64,000 bases of DNA from Orientallactaga sibirica (taxonomy: Eukaryota > Chordata > Mammalia > Rodentia > Dipodidae): the NCBI GenBank assembly GCA_036365145.1, contig JAEOAD010000012.1, positions 43,903,001 through 43,967,000 of the forward strand, read 5' to 3'. Under the pieces are notes generated by a model that searched no databases, was not told the DNA's origin, and saw only the letters and a program-made list of their open reading frames with translations. Of the stretch, positions 21,527 to 33,636 are shown piece by piece. Every line of letters starts with the position of its first letter. Position 1 is the first letter of the stretch. Made by a program: the position numbers and the translations under genes.

Positions 21527-21736
21527 TACTATTTATTTATTTATTTACTTACTTACTTATTTGGGAGAGAGAGAGAGAGAGGCAGAATGAGTACGCTAGT
21601 GCCTCTAGACACTACCAATGAACCCACATCCATGTGCTACCTTGTGGATCTGTCTTTACATGGATACTGGGGAATAGAACCTGGGTCCTTTGTTTGCAAG
21701 TAAGCGCCTTAACCACTAAGCTATCACTCCATGCCA
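21527..21736 (-). mobile_element. B2-superfamily tRNA-SINE, short form, diverged
   Basis: (TTTA/TTAC)n tail at 21527-21560, GA tract, CATCCATGTGCTACCTTGTGG, CCTTAACCACTAAGCTATC and a mutated CTCCATGCC end. Confidence 0.9.
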
Positions 21737-23195
21737 GGCTAAACTTGTTTTTGTGTGACTGTATCAGCCCTTCTCCCATCATTTATCATGACCATTACTA
21801 CTTTAAAAAAATACTATTAATTTTCCTTTTTTACATGTCAAAAGCATGCAAATTAATAAAAATATGTTAATAAAATTAATAGTTTGATTTCCAATGTACT
21901 TTATAATATTAAAGTATGTTCCATGGAATTATTTTGATTATCCAATTTTCAGAAGAATTTTTCAGATGAAGGCAAGATTTTTTTTCTCTATTTTTATTTG
22001 AAGAAGACGGAGAGAAGCTACATCATCTCTAGAAAGAAACAACAATAATCTTTCCTTCTTTTTTTGCTCTCTATTGATTTGCTGTCCCCTGGTGAAACAT
22101 CAGCAGACTTTACAAACAACAAAATAACACATAAGTGTACAGTAAGTGAAACAACATTGAACATTGATGCATAAATGATCCACAGGAAAAAAATAAAACT
22201 CAAAAATAAGTGAATCACAATTCTTGCACAGTTTATTTTTAGAACACATTAATGGCATGCCAATTATTGTGATCATAATTTTAATAAATAATGTGACATA
22301 ACTAGGAAAAGGGCACACAGGAAAATCAATTCAAAGCAATGGCTCAGCCACAAGGGTTTAGTAGCACGTATTGTTTGGCTCCCCAGTGTGACACTTTCCT
22401 GAAACAATCTTTTTTTTTCAGAAGCTCTTAGAACAAAGCTGTTCCTGGATCATCTCATTATCACCCTTCTCCTTCTGCCTCTCTTTGTTCATATAGCAAA
22501 TATTATTGAATTTGCTTATTTTGCTATGAGCTTAAATTACTGCTAAATAGGAACTGGGGATTTCTAATCCTTTTAAACCACATGATTTTCCTTCTCATCT
22601 ATGCACTAATACACTCATGATTTCTTGTTGATTGTACATGTTCTTTAATTGGCACTTTCACTAATACAGGGGGTCTTATCTAGTTTCAGACTCTGTCATG
22701 TTTGTACTTCTCCCCAGGTATGAATTAGTAGTGCCATCCATGTGTGGCACACAGTGGAGAATTAGACTAGCTTGCATTTCAAACCTTTTCCCTTACTGTG
22801 GAAAAAAAAATCACCTTAAATTTATTATCAAATTCACCAATAGCAGATTTATATCAGATTAGGGGCACTACTAGCATCAGGTCTACTTTTAAGTCCATTT
22901 CAAATACAGATTTATTTACTGCTTGTTTTAGACATGAGTCTAAACTTGGTTTCAAATAGAGAAGAGGGAAAAGATCATGATGGCTGACACAGTTTCAAAT
23001 AGAGTCACAAAAAGATGCACTGAAATAAAGGATTCCTCAAAGCATAAATTGAACTAAATTAGTGTGAGACTTTTTATAGTTTATAAAATATTTTCCTATA
23101 TTTTATGAATTTCTATTTGTGATAGCATAATACACTGGTATTTTATCATTTATTAATTACCTTATAAATATAAATGTTTATTGTCTTTTTTCTTT
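21737..23195. other. AT-rich sequence, nothing recognised
   Basis: Overlapping frames at 22018-22318 show only hydrophobic low-complexity translation with no known domain. Confidence 0.5.
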
Positions 23196-23381
23196 TTTCT
23201 TTCTTTTTTTTTTTTTTTTTTTTATGGTTTTTTCGAGGTAGGGTTTCACTCTAGTCCAGGCTGACCTGGAATTAACTATGTAGTCTCAGGGTGGCCTCGA
23301 ACTCTTGGCGATCCTACTACCTCTGCCTCCCTCTTTTTTTAACTTTTTATTTTTATTTTTTTATTTTTTTTTTGGAGAGAG

Positions 23382-23426
<45 letters not shown>

Positions 23427-23638
23427 GACAGAGATGGGCACGCCAGCAGGGACTCAGCTGCTGCGAACGAAATCCAGATGTGTGCGCCCCCTTTGTGGTC
23501 AAGTGCGGCATTGTGCCCTTGTGTCACTTTGCATCTGGCTAAATGTGGGACCTGGAGATTGGAACAGCTGGAGATTGGAACCAGTGTTCTTAGGCTTAGG
23601 AGGCAGGTGCCTTAACCCCTAAGCCATCTCTCCAGCCC
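23196..23638 (-). mobile_element. Composite: long-form tRNA-SINE joined to 5'-truncated B1
   Basis: Read on the minus strand: a complete long-form tRNA-SINE (23638 to about 23339) with an A-rich tail, then at once a B1 lacking about its first 35 bases (23330 to about 23223), then A-runs. GTCTTTTTTCTTT stands on both sides of the whole unit (23183-23195 and 23639-23651). This low-complexity 13-mer is weaker proof of a TSD than a mixed sequence would be. A (GA)n tract lies at about 23391-23424. The frames 23291-23622 are translations of it. Confidence 0.85.
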
Positions 23639-23651
23639 GTCTTTTTTCTTT

Positions 23652-24995
23652 AATGCAGATACACACATATGCCTACTACACACTTGAATTTTGGATGTTC
23701 AAATTTTTCAGGTAGAGTTCAAAGAGAGAAATAATAAATATTAATATTTTGATTAATATAAAGAAAATTATAGTGAAATCAGAAATATATTAGCAGTTAA
23801 GGTTAAAAAGTATTGCTTCAAGTACACATTAAAGAGACACAATGTGAATTATTCAAAAAGATTAATTTATCTAAATGTACCCCCAATAATATATAAATTA
23901 TATTAGTTTCAACTATGGTTAATATTAGTTTGATAATATGTAATCATACACTTGGATCTCAAAATCATTTAGACATTTTTCTGATATCAAATTCATCCTC
24001 TTAAACTCAATTTCCAAAGCATTATTTCAACCATTTTATAACTATGATAGTACTTTCAGAATAAAATATCTGCTTTATAATTGAAATAAATCATAACATA
24101 TCTAGCCATACATTCCAGTATATTTGTTAAAGTAACAATCACCTTGATCTTAATCCTGTTAGTTACTTTAGTATTTCCCTGAACAGTTATCATTCAATAT
24201 TCCTTATTGAATTCAAATTTCTTCTTGGTTGCCTAAAATCTATATTAAGCCTGACTAAATTTCTGTCATATAGAAAATATCTTTTCATTGGCTAAGATTA
24301 TAGGAAAAAGCATCATGTCTGGCTTAGCTTATGTTAACATAACACGTTTTGTTTGCCAGGCTGGCTGTATCAGATCCACCGTCTGTTGAATGCTCTTTCT
24401 GATTTTGCCAAAGCCAACTGTTCAATGTGTCTTAACATAGCATGGACCAAGAAAATGAAGAGAAGCTGGTCCTGTCTCTTCTTGTAAGGGCACCAATCTC
24501 ATGATGAGACTTCATTCTTACCTCTGAAGTGCCTTGCAAAATCACAATTTCCAAATAATACTACTTTAATATTCCAAGATATCAATTTTGGGAGATAAAA
24601 ATATTCCATTCCTAATATGGAACTCTCTTCCTCACAAACTCATGTCCTCAAATGCCAAGGACATGTTTGTTTGTTTATTTATTTATTTGTTTGTTTGTTT
24701 GTTTATTGCTCAATCATTCCCAAAGTCTTAAATTATTCTAGTATTGAGTCTAAAACCTAAAATCAAAATTCTAATCTAAATATCATCTAAATCATTTATG
24801 GATGAGAGGTGATATGATTTCTTCTGAATTTCTTTCTAACAGTGAACCCATGAATTAAAGCAGTATATATATTTTAAAAATAAGATGATTGGAATGTACA
24901 GGACAATTATGTCCATATTAACAGGAAGAAATAGAAAAATGTAAAAATAATTTGGGGAATAGAAAGAGTGACATTTTCCAAGTTAGCTCAAAACT
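23652..24995. other. AT-rich sequence; (TTTG/TTTA)n at 24665-24705
   Basis: No gene or interspersed repeat recognised. The microsatellite alternates TTTG and TTTA. Confidence 0.55.
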
Positions 24996-25006
24996 TATCA
25001 AGGCCA

Positions 25007-25033
25007 ATTCTTTTTCTTTCTTTCTTTCTTTTC

Positions 25034-25095
<62 letters not shown>

Positions 25096-25388
25096 AGGTA
25101 GGGCCTTGCTTTTGCCCAGGCTGAACTGAGAGTCCACTATGTAATCTCAGGTTGTCCTTGAACACACAGTAATCCTCCTATATTGGCTTCCCAAGTGGTA
25201 GGATTAAAGGTGTGCACCACCACATCTAGCAAAAAAAATGTTTTTTTTTTTTTTTTTTTTTTTGAGGTAGGGTCTCATTCTAGCCAAAGCATACCTGGAA
25301 CTCTCAGGCTGGCCTCAAACTCACAGCTATCCTCCTACCTCTACCTCCCAAGTGCTGAGATTAAAAAGTGTGCACCACCATGCCCTAC
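25007..25388 (-). mobile_element. Two B1 units inside one TSD pair
   Basis: Units at about 25016-25229 (with a long CTTTT and T-run tail) and 25241-25387, same strand. TATCAAGGCCA occurs before the pair (24996-25006) and after it (25389-25399), not between. Each unit keeps CCCAAGTG...GTGTGCACCACCA. The frame 25183-25443 is a shadow. Confidence 0.88.
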
Positions 25389-25399
25389 TATCAAGGCCA

Positions 25400-26468
25400 T
25401 TTTTATGAGATCTCCAGGTTCAAAGGGAATTTTCTTCCCTTGAAGTTTTATTTGGAGACTCACTGGGGAAGCCTCAACACCTCCAAAGCTTAGAAAGATC
25501 CTCCTATGCTGAGCCATCCCTGCACGTTCAGTCCATAGCAACTTGGAAATGAAAGTGCTGCTATCCTAATACATATGTGGAGTTAGAGATATCTTGATAT
25601 CAAGTTAGGAAGATTTGCTAATGCTGTGATTAGAGAATTGCGTAAACAATTCAAGTGAATAAGAATATTTGCATATTAGAGGGGTTACAGATGAGAAAAA
25701 AGCTTATAATATAAAAATGAGATTACTAAAATTTCAGGACATAAAATCAATCATTTTGAAATGTTGATATAATGTTGTGTATTTTGGGACCTTTTCCGAA
25801 GGAACTACTTGGCACTTGCTTTTGTAACAAATTTAAAAAGCACAAAAGAGAGTAAAATATTTGTGATAACACAATTGTCATTATAGTAAGCCCATTGTAT
25901 TTTGTGGGGTGTCCCTGAATTTTACACTTACTAATAATTTGAAATAGAACTTTCATTGGTCTAAAATACTAGTAAACCAAAAATATTCTCAAACAATAAG
26001 ATCTTGAATTTTGTAGCAAATTTAATTCATTTATGTAGAGCTTGAGAATAAATAAAAGAATAAAAAGGAAAATGGAATGGAAGACTACCTAAACAAAGAG
26101 GAGTACCTGAAGGACAACATTCCCTTAAAACGGATAGACTATAGGATACATTATTTGGTTTCTGGCTACTTAGCATGCTGCATTTGACAACTACATTATT
26201 ATATTGGATATTATTATGAAACCCACAGGAACTAGGTCACAGCATGCCCATTTGCAACCCATCCTGTTTTCAGGGATGTTTGAGAAAGAAATTTTTCATT
26301 GTTACTTTTAAGAAAAGACAAGCACTAAGTTTCAAACAGAGGACCATAGCAGGTTAGACAGTATTTAGGCCATGCAGCAGTGAGCATAAGAAAGGAAAGG
26401 CCTTTAAGAAAAAAAAAAAAAATACCAGTCTCTATGCCACATAATGAAAGTTAGCTGCTGCTTCAAAT

Positions 26469-26499
<31 letters not shown>

Positions 26500-27798
26500 G
26501 GTCATTTCTCAGTTTATAATTATTTTTCTATGCTAGTAAGAATAGGTGCAGAGATACAAAGGAAGAGTCTAGGCCACTCTCTGCAGTGTTCATGCCTGAC
26601 ACTCAGGACCTGACACTCCACTTACATGGAGCACCATGCAAGACTTCCAAAGATTGGCAGATTGCCCGGCTCACAGTTCCTTTGTCATCTTTCAATGCTA
26701 ATGCAAAGTTAAGGCAGAAGGAGCAAGGAACCTACGTTTCCTTAGAAATATGTAAAAGAGGCTTAAAAGTCAGTGATGTTTTTAAACAATAAAGCCTTAA
26801 TGAATAGATACGCACTTACACACATATGCCCATGTATAGAATTCCATTATACCCTATTACACTTTCCTAGTGATGTGAAATGAATGTCCTTGTATCTTTC
26901 TGGTCATTCTCTCAGCACCGCTCACCTCACATTCACGTGGTTAAAGCTCTTGATGCTTCTGCTTTCGCCTTTGGTCTGGAATCAACTTGACAGTCATCAT
27001 CCGCCAAGCCTTACAAGACTCCAGCTGAACAAACAAAATCAAATCACACGGATGGACATTTAGAGAATCAAGAGTACAGGGGAATTCTGAAATTTCCGGA
27101 GACAATTTCATACTGAAATTTGAAAAGGGCAGGACACCTTGATTTATTCAAAGCAGAAGCACCTGGGGACAAGAACTCGTAGTGGAATTCCAGTGGTAAC
27201 TCAGACAAGTTGGCTAAGGTCTGGCATCTGATGGGCTGAGAGTGAGAAGTGTGGGAAACTGTTGCTTTAGGAGGATCTCTCAAAATTTGTGGATGTTTTT
27301 ACCTCTGGGGATCCACTATAATGTTCTACAATGATGAGACAGACACACCCGTTTCTCCTTGTCAGAAGGGAAAGAGTAAGAATTCTGAAATGAGCCTGCA
27401 GCCTTTTGCGTAATAAGGAAACATTCCAGTGTGTAGTCTGATCTGGGGGAAGTGATGGTCCCAGTCCAGCCTCTCTAACCTCCATGCTTCACCAAAGTGG
27501 AGAACTTAGATATTTTGTCATTCCTTCGTCCAGTATCCTCACTTTACCTCTCCATCCAACCTCTAAACTCATCCCCCTACATGGACCCCCTTCTACATCC
27601 ATGTCAGATAGATAGATAAATGGTAAACATATGATAGATAGGTAAACACAAAGATGATATATACACACCATCATCTAGTGGTGTTTGAATTAATGGGAAA
27701 TGAACACACAAAATACAAAAATAAGATTTAAAGGAGGGTCAGGGGGTTCCTGACTATACTTGCAGCTTTGATTTAAGATTAATCAATAAAAAACTATG
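25400..27798. other. No gene or interspersed repeat recognised
   Basis: Mostly AT-rich with T-run at 26471-26500, A-run at 26410-26423 and a short (GATA)n near 27605-27620. Frames here (26586-26792, 27068-27283, 27267-27485) show no recognised domain. Confidence 0.5.
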
Positions 27799-27803
27799 GG
27801 GAG

Positions 27804-28529
27804 TATAGCAGACAGCTTCAGGTTCACTGAGATGAACTTCCAACCCAGGCAAACTTATGGATAAAAGTGTATTTATTGAAGCTTATTGTGGTGGTTTGAT
27901 TCAGGTGTCCCCCATAAACTTAAATGTTCTGAATGCTAGTCTCCCCAGCTGATGGCAATTGGAAATTAAAGCCTCCTAGTGGTGGTGTATTGTTGGAGGC
28001 AGGCTTATGGGTATTATAGCCAGCTTCCCCTTGCCAGTGTTTGGCACACTCTCTGGTTGCTATTGTCCACCTTATGTTGACCAGAGGGTGATGTCCACCC
28101 TCTGCTCATGCCATCATTTTTCCTGCTATCATGGAGCTTCCCTCTTGAGCCTGTAAGCCAAAATAAACCTTTTTTTTTTTTTTTTCCCACAAGCTGCTCT
28201 TAGTCTGGTGATTTCTGCCAGCAATGCGAACCTGACTGCAACACTTATAGATCCAGGGGACGTTCCATAATGGCAGAAGAAGCTGGCCCTCCACAGGACC
28301 AAACACAGACAGTCAAGTCACAAGCCAAAAACCAAAAGCCACACAGCACAGCACACTTCAGGAACTCCAGCTAGGCACACTTTGAATATCTTTAGATTGA
28401 AATCTCAAACCCACCACCACACTTTAAGATCCACCCAGTGATACTGCCTCCAGCCAGGTGGCTGCAGATACAAACTACAAACTAATAAAACACTGAATAA
28501 ATTGGGGGCCATCAAGTAAAACTACCACA
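27804..28529 (-). mobile_element. MaLR solo LTR, split by a second LTR
   Basis: On the minus strand it starts TGTGGTAGTTTTACTTG at 28529 and ends ...GACAGCTTGTCTGCT-like sequence at 27804, where the final CA has become TA. GGGAG flanks both ends (27799-27803 and 28530-28534). Sequence such as CCTGG..TGGAAGTTCATCTCAG matches the LTRs at 6553 and 11741. An opposite-strand LTR (27887-28243) splits it. Confidence 0.85.
27887..28243 (+). mobile_element. MaLR-type solo LTR nested in an older LTR (357 bp)
   Basis: TGTGGTGGTTTGATTCAGG at the start, GCAACA at the end, AATAAA near 28163, CTTAT on both sides (27882-27886 and 28244-28248). It is of a different subfamily from its host (GTCCCCCATAAACTTAAATG start). 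Confidence 0.88.
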
Positions 28530-28534
28530 GGGAG

Positions 28535-28846
28535 GTATATCCTGATTAAAAGACTTTGTAATTACCAATATGCGACAAATCAGGAGTAGGTTGATTCATG
28601 TACATCCTCATAGACCATAAGTTGTTTGAAGAGTGCTTATTAGTTCAGATCACATTCATAAGTTGTTTGGTTCATGGTCATTTCATCAGGAAATCTTTAG
28701 AGAATCTGTTAGCTCCTGCCTTCAAGATAGTCCACCCAAGATGCCTTCTCTGTCCTCAAGCTTATCTTTTGCAAAGATTAGCCTTTTGCAAATTAGCTTG
28801 ATCTCCATGCCTCTTTTCTATTTCTTTTAAAAGTCATCATCTGACA
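28535..28846. other. Nothing recognised
   Basis: The overlapping frames at 28598-28830 have no known domain. Confidence 0.5.
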
Positions 28847-29013
28847 GGCTAGAAAGGTGGCTTAGCAGTTAAGGTGCTGGCCTGTGAAGCTTAAGGACCC
28901 AGATTTAATACCCCAGTACCCACTAAAATCCAGATGCACAAGGTGGCATATGTGTCTGGAATTCCTTTGCAGTTGCTAGAGGCCCTAGCATGCACATTCT
29001 CTCTCTGTGTTAT

Positions 29014-29051
<38 letters not shown>

Positions 29052-29094
29052 TTTCTTTCTCTCAAATAAATAAATAAATAAAAATATTTAAAAA
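28847..29094 (+). mobile_element. B2-superfamily tRNA-SINE, short form
   Basis: AGGCTAGAAAGGTGGCTTAG head, GCACAAGGTGGCATATGTG, long (CT)n at 29022-29047, CTCAAATAAATAAATAAATA tail. Confidence 0.93.
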
Positions 29095-29511
29095 AGAAAA
29101 TTGTCTGATAATCAGATATGTTCTTGTCATCACTACTGAGTTAAGCATCTTTAAGTTGTTCCTTCAAATATGCAAAGAACACATGAAGATGTTAATGTAA
29201 TGGCCAACAAAATGGAAAGCCAAGTATTGAAAACAAGGAGGATGGATTAAGCCAAGAAAAATTGTTCGAAAAATCCTGGTGTCAAGTTATCATTTTAATA
29301 TTGTTTTGTAAGATAAGCATTGTTTGACTAATTTGGTCACATAATCAATTAATATTTATAGTAATATATATATAGTAATATATATATATGTATATATAAA
29401 TTTTGCCCCATGTATGGTTAGATTTAAAGATATGGGGCCTTACATATGGACTTAAATTGGTTCCCAACATATCTTATTGCTGATGCAATTAATTGTACTA
29501 GCATTACCTGT
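29095..29511. other. AT-rich; (TA)n patches at 29356-29400
   Basis: Only TATATATA-type low-complexity sequence is notable. Confidence 0.6.
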
Positions 29512-29784
29512 TTTTTTTTTTTTTTTTTTTTTTTTTTTTGTGAGAGAGGGACACAGAGAGAGACAGAGAGAGAGGGGAGAAGAAGACAGATAGAGATGGG
29601 CGTACCAGCAGCCTCTCAGCTGCTGCCAACGAAATCCAGATGTGTGTGCCCCCTTGTGGTCAAGTGTGGAATTGCACCCTTGTGTCACTTTGCATCTGGC
29701 TAAATGTGGGACCTGGAGAATTGGAACCATTGTTCTTAGGCTTAGGGGGCAGGCGCCTTAACCACTAAGCCATCTCTCCAGCCC
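29512..29784 (-). mobile_element. B2-superfamily tRNA-SINE, long form
   Basis: Long T-run, GAGAGAC tract, GTGTGTGCCCCCTTGTGGTC, long-form AAGTGTGGAATTGCACCC, CATCTGGCTAAATGTGGG, AAGCCATCTCTCCAGCCC. Frames on both strands over it are shadows. Confidence 0.94.
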
Positions 29785-29865
29785 ATTTTTTTTCTCATGT
29801 TGTATAGTAAGGACACTAGTTACATTATGAACAGCCTGATCTACACATTAACCCATTTGAGTAAA

Positions 29866-31000
29866 TTAGGTGACATTTGTCACTGCCATGACAAATGCAG
29901 CTAGGATAAAAATAGCAACAGTGACTATAGTGACTGCAAGCATACCAAAAATCATCTAGGTCTGTTAAAGTATTATACTGTTATTAATTATAGGAAGGGC
30001 CTTGGATTCATTTTACGGCTCAGTATAATTTACTGGGATAAGGCATAGGCCTCACATCATATAATTATAATTTTGTTACAAAATAAGCAGGTAATACAGG
30101 CAACATAGTAGCTACTGGAAGAGCGTAGAAAATGAAATAGTTTGTCATTATGTGTAATATTAAAAGGACCAATAAGAAATACATATGGATGGGAGTACAA
30201 AGGCGAATTGGCCTAGTGTGGTAGCAGCAGAAAGTAAGTAAAGAGACATTCTTTTTAACTTTTGTAAATTTACTTTCTCACATTGAATAATTTTTAAACA
30301 AGACAGAGCCAAGTCACCAAATAGAGGTTTATGGTACTCCTTTTCCTAAAATGTGTTGAGGGGCCATATAGCCCTCTTTCTCCCTATATAAATAGCATCA
30401 TTGCTATATACTGTTAGACCATTGAGAGAAGTATGGTCAGAAAAGAGATGATTATGTTTATCATGAACCTAATTTTTAGGGCCTCAATTAATAATAGAAT
30501 AATTTCAAAATCTGATAACATTTCCTGTAGGGCCTTGACGTGTTTCCCATGTGATTCTTGATACAGTGAGGGTCTGTATGGAGAGCAGCAGGGTAAAGGA
30601 GGCTGAAACAAATTCATTGTTTCTTTGCCATGTGCATAATTACCTACAAACAAAAATTCAGCTTGGCTGGTTTTTAAGTAGAGCCAAGACTGTGGCTTAG
30701 TTTAAGGCATAAATCATTAGAATCCATGGATATAGGCAAATGAGGGGACCAGTATTTGATTTCTGACAGTGAAATGTGGGTAAGATTGAATCACTGTTAA
30801 TTTCAGGAGGCTCTATGCCTCCTAGCCAAGAAGTGGCAATGTTATTGAAAATAGGGAAAGGCAGATCCATCCGTGTAATGGATAAACCATAAACGCAGCT
30901 CAGCAATGAAAGCCCAGTCTGCATTCCTTTTTTTTTTTTTTTGTACATGACCACACAGGAGATGGCTGCCGTCCTGTCCACAAGCAGAGCAGTAGGACTG
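29866..31000 (-). pseudogene. env: Probable class II ERV env remnant
   Basis: Several open pieces on the minus strand look like retroviral envelope in sequence style. One (30981-30697) contains a SWLGGIEPPEINSD stretch. Another, near 30225-30130, gives SHPYVFLIGPFNIT and then a Cys-rich YVACITCLFCNK. The last ends in a 25-residue hydrophobic Ala/Val/Ile-rich run at about 29955-29866. The Cys-rich block followed by a hydrophobic stretch resembles the end of SU and the fusion peptide of betaretrovirus-like Env. Stops, frameshifts and a T-run at 30930-30944 break it, and no LTR is seen beside it. Tentative; a protein search would decide. Confidence 0.5.
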
Positions 31001-31469
31001 TAGGTTGTCCTGACATGGTCAGAACCACCTCAGTGTGATGGGAAAGTCTCTTCAGGCTCCGTCAGGTCACAATAGGGCCTTCCTGGTCTGCAGCAGGAGT
31101 GGAGGGCTAGCCACAGATGCTCCAAGTTTGAGCAGCCATGAGACCAGCTCTTTGAACATTAAAAAATATTAAAAGTAATGATAGTAGCATGTAGTTTAGT
31201 CATGGGTGACTTTGGCCTTATCCCTTTGCCCCCTTCTTTTTGTTTAAATAACAGGTTTTTTTTTTTTTTTTTAATGTAAAATGTGTCCTTTATGATCTAA
31301 AACATGTCTTTTTAAATTGAAAACATACACTGCTTTTGCAATTTTATCTCTTTACATTGAATGGTTTCATCTTATTATTATTTCTATTATCATTGTTATA
31401 GTTGTAATTTAGAAATTAAAATGAAAACCCAGGAAGAATTATATTCTATAATGATCCTCAGGATTTCAC
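31001..31469. other. Possibly more ERV sequence; otherwise nothing
   Basis: 31001-31150 is GC-richer than its surroundings and could continue the env or leader of the element to the left, but I cannot show it. 31160-31469 is AT-rich. Confidence 0.35.
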
Positions 31470-33060
31470 TGGAATCTGATGAAACATTCACCTTTTTCAT
31501 CTCCAGTGTTATTATAGACTTGGGTCTTCTCTTTCTTTTGGCTAGCTTGACTAAGAAGTTGTCAATATTGTTTTTATTTTTAAACCCAATTCATTGTTTA
31601 AATATATATGCATATATAATATAATAATTTACTATTATATGTGAGTGTTCTTTTAGTTTTCATTTCATTATTTTATGCGCTGATCTGTACTTTATTTTGT
31701 ACTTTTTTGTCATGCATGACTTTGGTTTTAGCTTGCTCTCAATTTTGCTAAAACCTTGAATTATTACATTATGGATTTGAAGTCACTCTGCATTTAAAAA
31801 AATATTTTATTTTTATTCATTTATTTGAGAGAGAAAGAAAGTGGGAAAGTGGGAGAGAGAGAGAGAGAATGGGCACACCAGAGTCTCCAGCCACTGCAAT
31901 TGAACTCCAGACACATGTGCCACCTTGAGCATCTGGCTTACATGATTTCTGGAGAATCAAACCTGGGTCTTTTGGCTTCACAGATAGGCACCTTCACCAC
32001 TAAGTCCTCTCTCCAGACCCACTCTGGATTTTTTTAATATGAACAAAAACAGATGTAAAATTTCTTCTTGGAACTGCCTTAGCTATATCCCATTGGTTCT
32101 GGCAATAAATGTTTTCATTTTCATTGTTTCTTTTTTTACTGTTTGTATATCTGCTTTATGAAAAATGGTCTTCTGAAGCCTGGCTGGACTTGAAGTGACA
32201 GTTCTTCTGTCTTAGCCTATTTTGTAATACTAGAATTGCAGACATGTGATAGTACATCTACCTCTGATTCTAGGAATTTTTTATTTAATTTCTGTCATGA
32301 TTGCAATTACCCATTGATAATTCCAAATGTATTGTTACACTTTCAATTATCCATACAGGTTCCATAATTACTCTTGCTATTGAATTCTTTTTTGATATAA
32401 TCATTTTATTATGTACAATAACTTATTATTTTGAGTTTAAGACTTACTCTTTCACCAAAAATAGAATCCATTTTAGAGAAGACTCTGGGTTGCTGGGAAG
32501 AATGTATATACCATATTTATTGGATGAGTTTTCAGTATTTCTCTTATATCCATTTGATCTATGATTCTATGATAACTTTGAAGATTATATAACTTATATA
32601 AAGATGAGAATGGTGTAATGAAATAACACATTGTAATTTTATGATGAATTTTCTGACTTTAGACATTTTTTTAAAATATAAAATTGAAAGAGGCACCATT
32701 CAGTTCACTTATATTTACAAGTGTTAGATCTTCTTAGTGAATTTTCCCTTTAGTAATATCTAGTGGTCTACAGTATATCTCCTGACTAATTTTGGCTAAA
32801 AGTGTTATTTCTAGGATGTAAAAGTAGCTAAATGTGTTTGTTTTATCCTTTAATTCACCTGATGTATTGACTTCCAATTTTTGCAGTCTGTAAGTATCTT
32901 TACCAAGTCTGGGGGTGTGTTTCTTAGAGACAGAAGACAGCTGAGTATTGTTTTGTTTTGTTTTGTTTTTTAATCAAATCAGCCATTTTCATGTCTTCAT
33001 TGGTGAACTGAGATCACAAAAAATTAGGGTTATTAATTCAATAAAGATAGAAAACAAAAA
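31470..33060 (-). mobile_element. Old L1 ORF2 5' part, antisense
   Basis: The plus strand resembles antisense L1: CTTTCTTTTGGCTAGCTTGACTAAG near 31532, GCCTTAGCTATATCCCATTGGTTCTGG near 32076, TCTAGGAATTTTTTATTTAATTTCTG near 32270, GATCTATGATTCTATGATAAC near 32557. Heavily mutated; open frames here are chance. Edges approximate; split by a SINE. Confidence 0.65.
31796..32019 (-). mobile_element. B2-superfamily tRNA-SINE, short form, inside L1
   Basis: TTTATTCATTTATTTGAGAGAG, CTCCAGACACATGTGCCACC, ATCTGGCTTACATG, CTCTCTCCAGAC. TSDs CACTCTGCATTT (31784-31795) and CACTCTGGATTT (32020-32031). Confidence 0.93.
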
Positions 33061-33390
33061 AATCTAATTTTAGAAACTTAATTTCTTCTCTTCATGATAA
33101 ACCTATCTGGGATTAAAGTTGCTGTCATAATAAATAAAGGAGTTATCTAGGAAATGAACCAATAAAAGCCCACCAATATATAAATGAGTATAAAAGAGAA
33201 ATGGGAACATAAATGTGGAAGTAATGTCCTTTGATGTCAAAAATTATTTAAAGTAAGAGTGTAAAAATAAACAAGATAAAGGAAAGAGACTGGAAAAAGG
33301 AAATAAAGAAATAAAAGTCAAATGAATGAAAGAAAAAAATAAGAGAATTGAAGATAGAGAACACAGATGGGAAAATAAGAGTTTAAAATT
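33061..33390. other. A-rich sequence, nothing recognised
   Basis: Purine-rich, many AAATAA-type words, no gene. Confidence 0.5.
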
Positions 33391-33393
33391 TTG

Positions 33394-33445
<52 letters not shown>

Positions 33446-33623
33446 TGTGTATAGGAGAGAAAGAGAGAGAGAGAGTGAAAAAGAATGGGTATGCCAAGGC
33501 CTCTTGCTGTTACAAATCAATTCCAGATGAATGTGCCACTTTGTACATCTGACATTATGTGGGTACAGGCCTGGCAGACTTTTCAAGCAAATGTCTTTAT
33601 CCATTGAACCATCTCCCCAGCCC
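33391..33623 (-). mobile_element. B2-superfamily tRNA-SINE with (TTTA)n tail
   Basis: A (TTTA)n run of about 13 units at 33395-33446 is the expanded tail. TSDs reading AAAATAAGAGTTT at 33372-33384 and 33624-33636. Head ends CATCTCCCCAGCCC. Confidence 0.93.
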
Positions 33624-33636
33624 AAAATAAGAGTTT

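Noticed and set aside
6553..28529. MaLR LTRs as parts of one rearranged element
   Set aside because: Three have their own 5-bp TSDs, so they are independent insertions.
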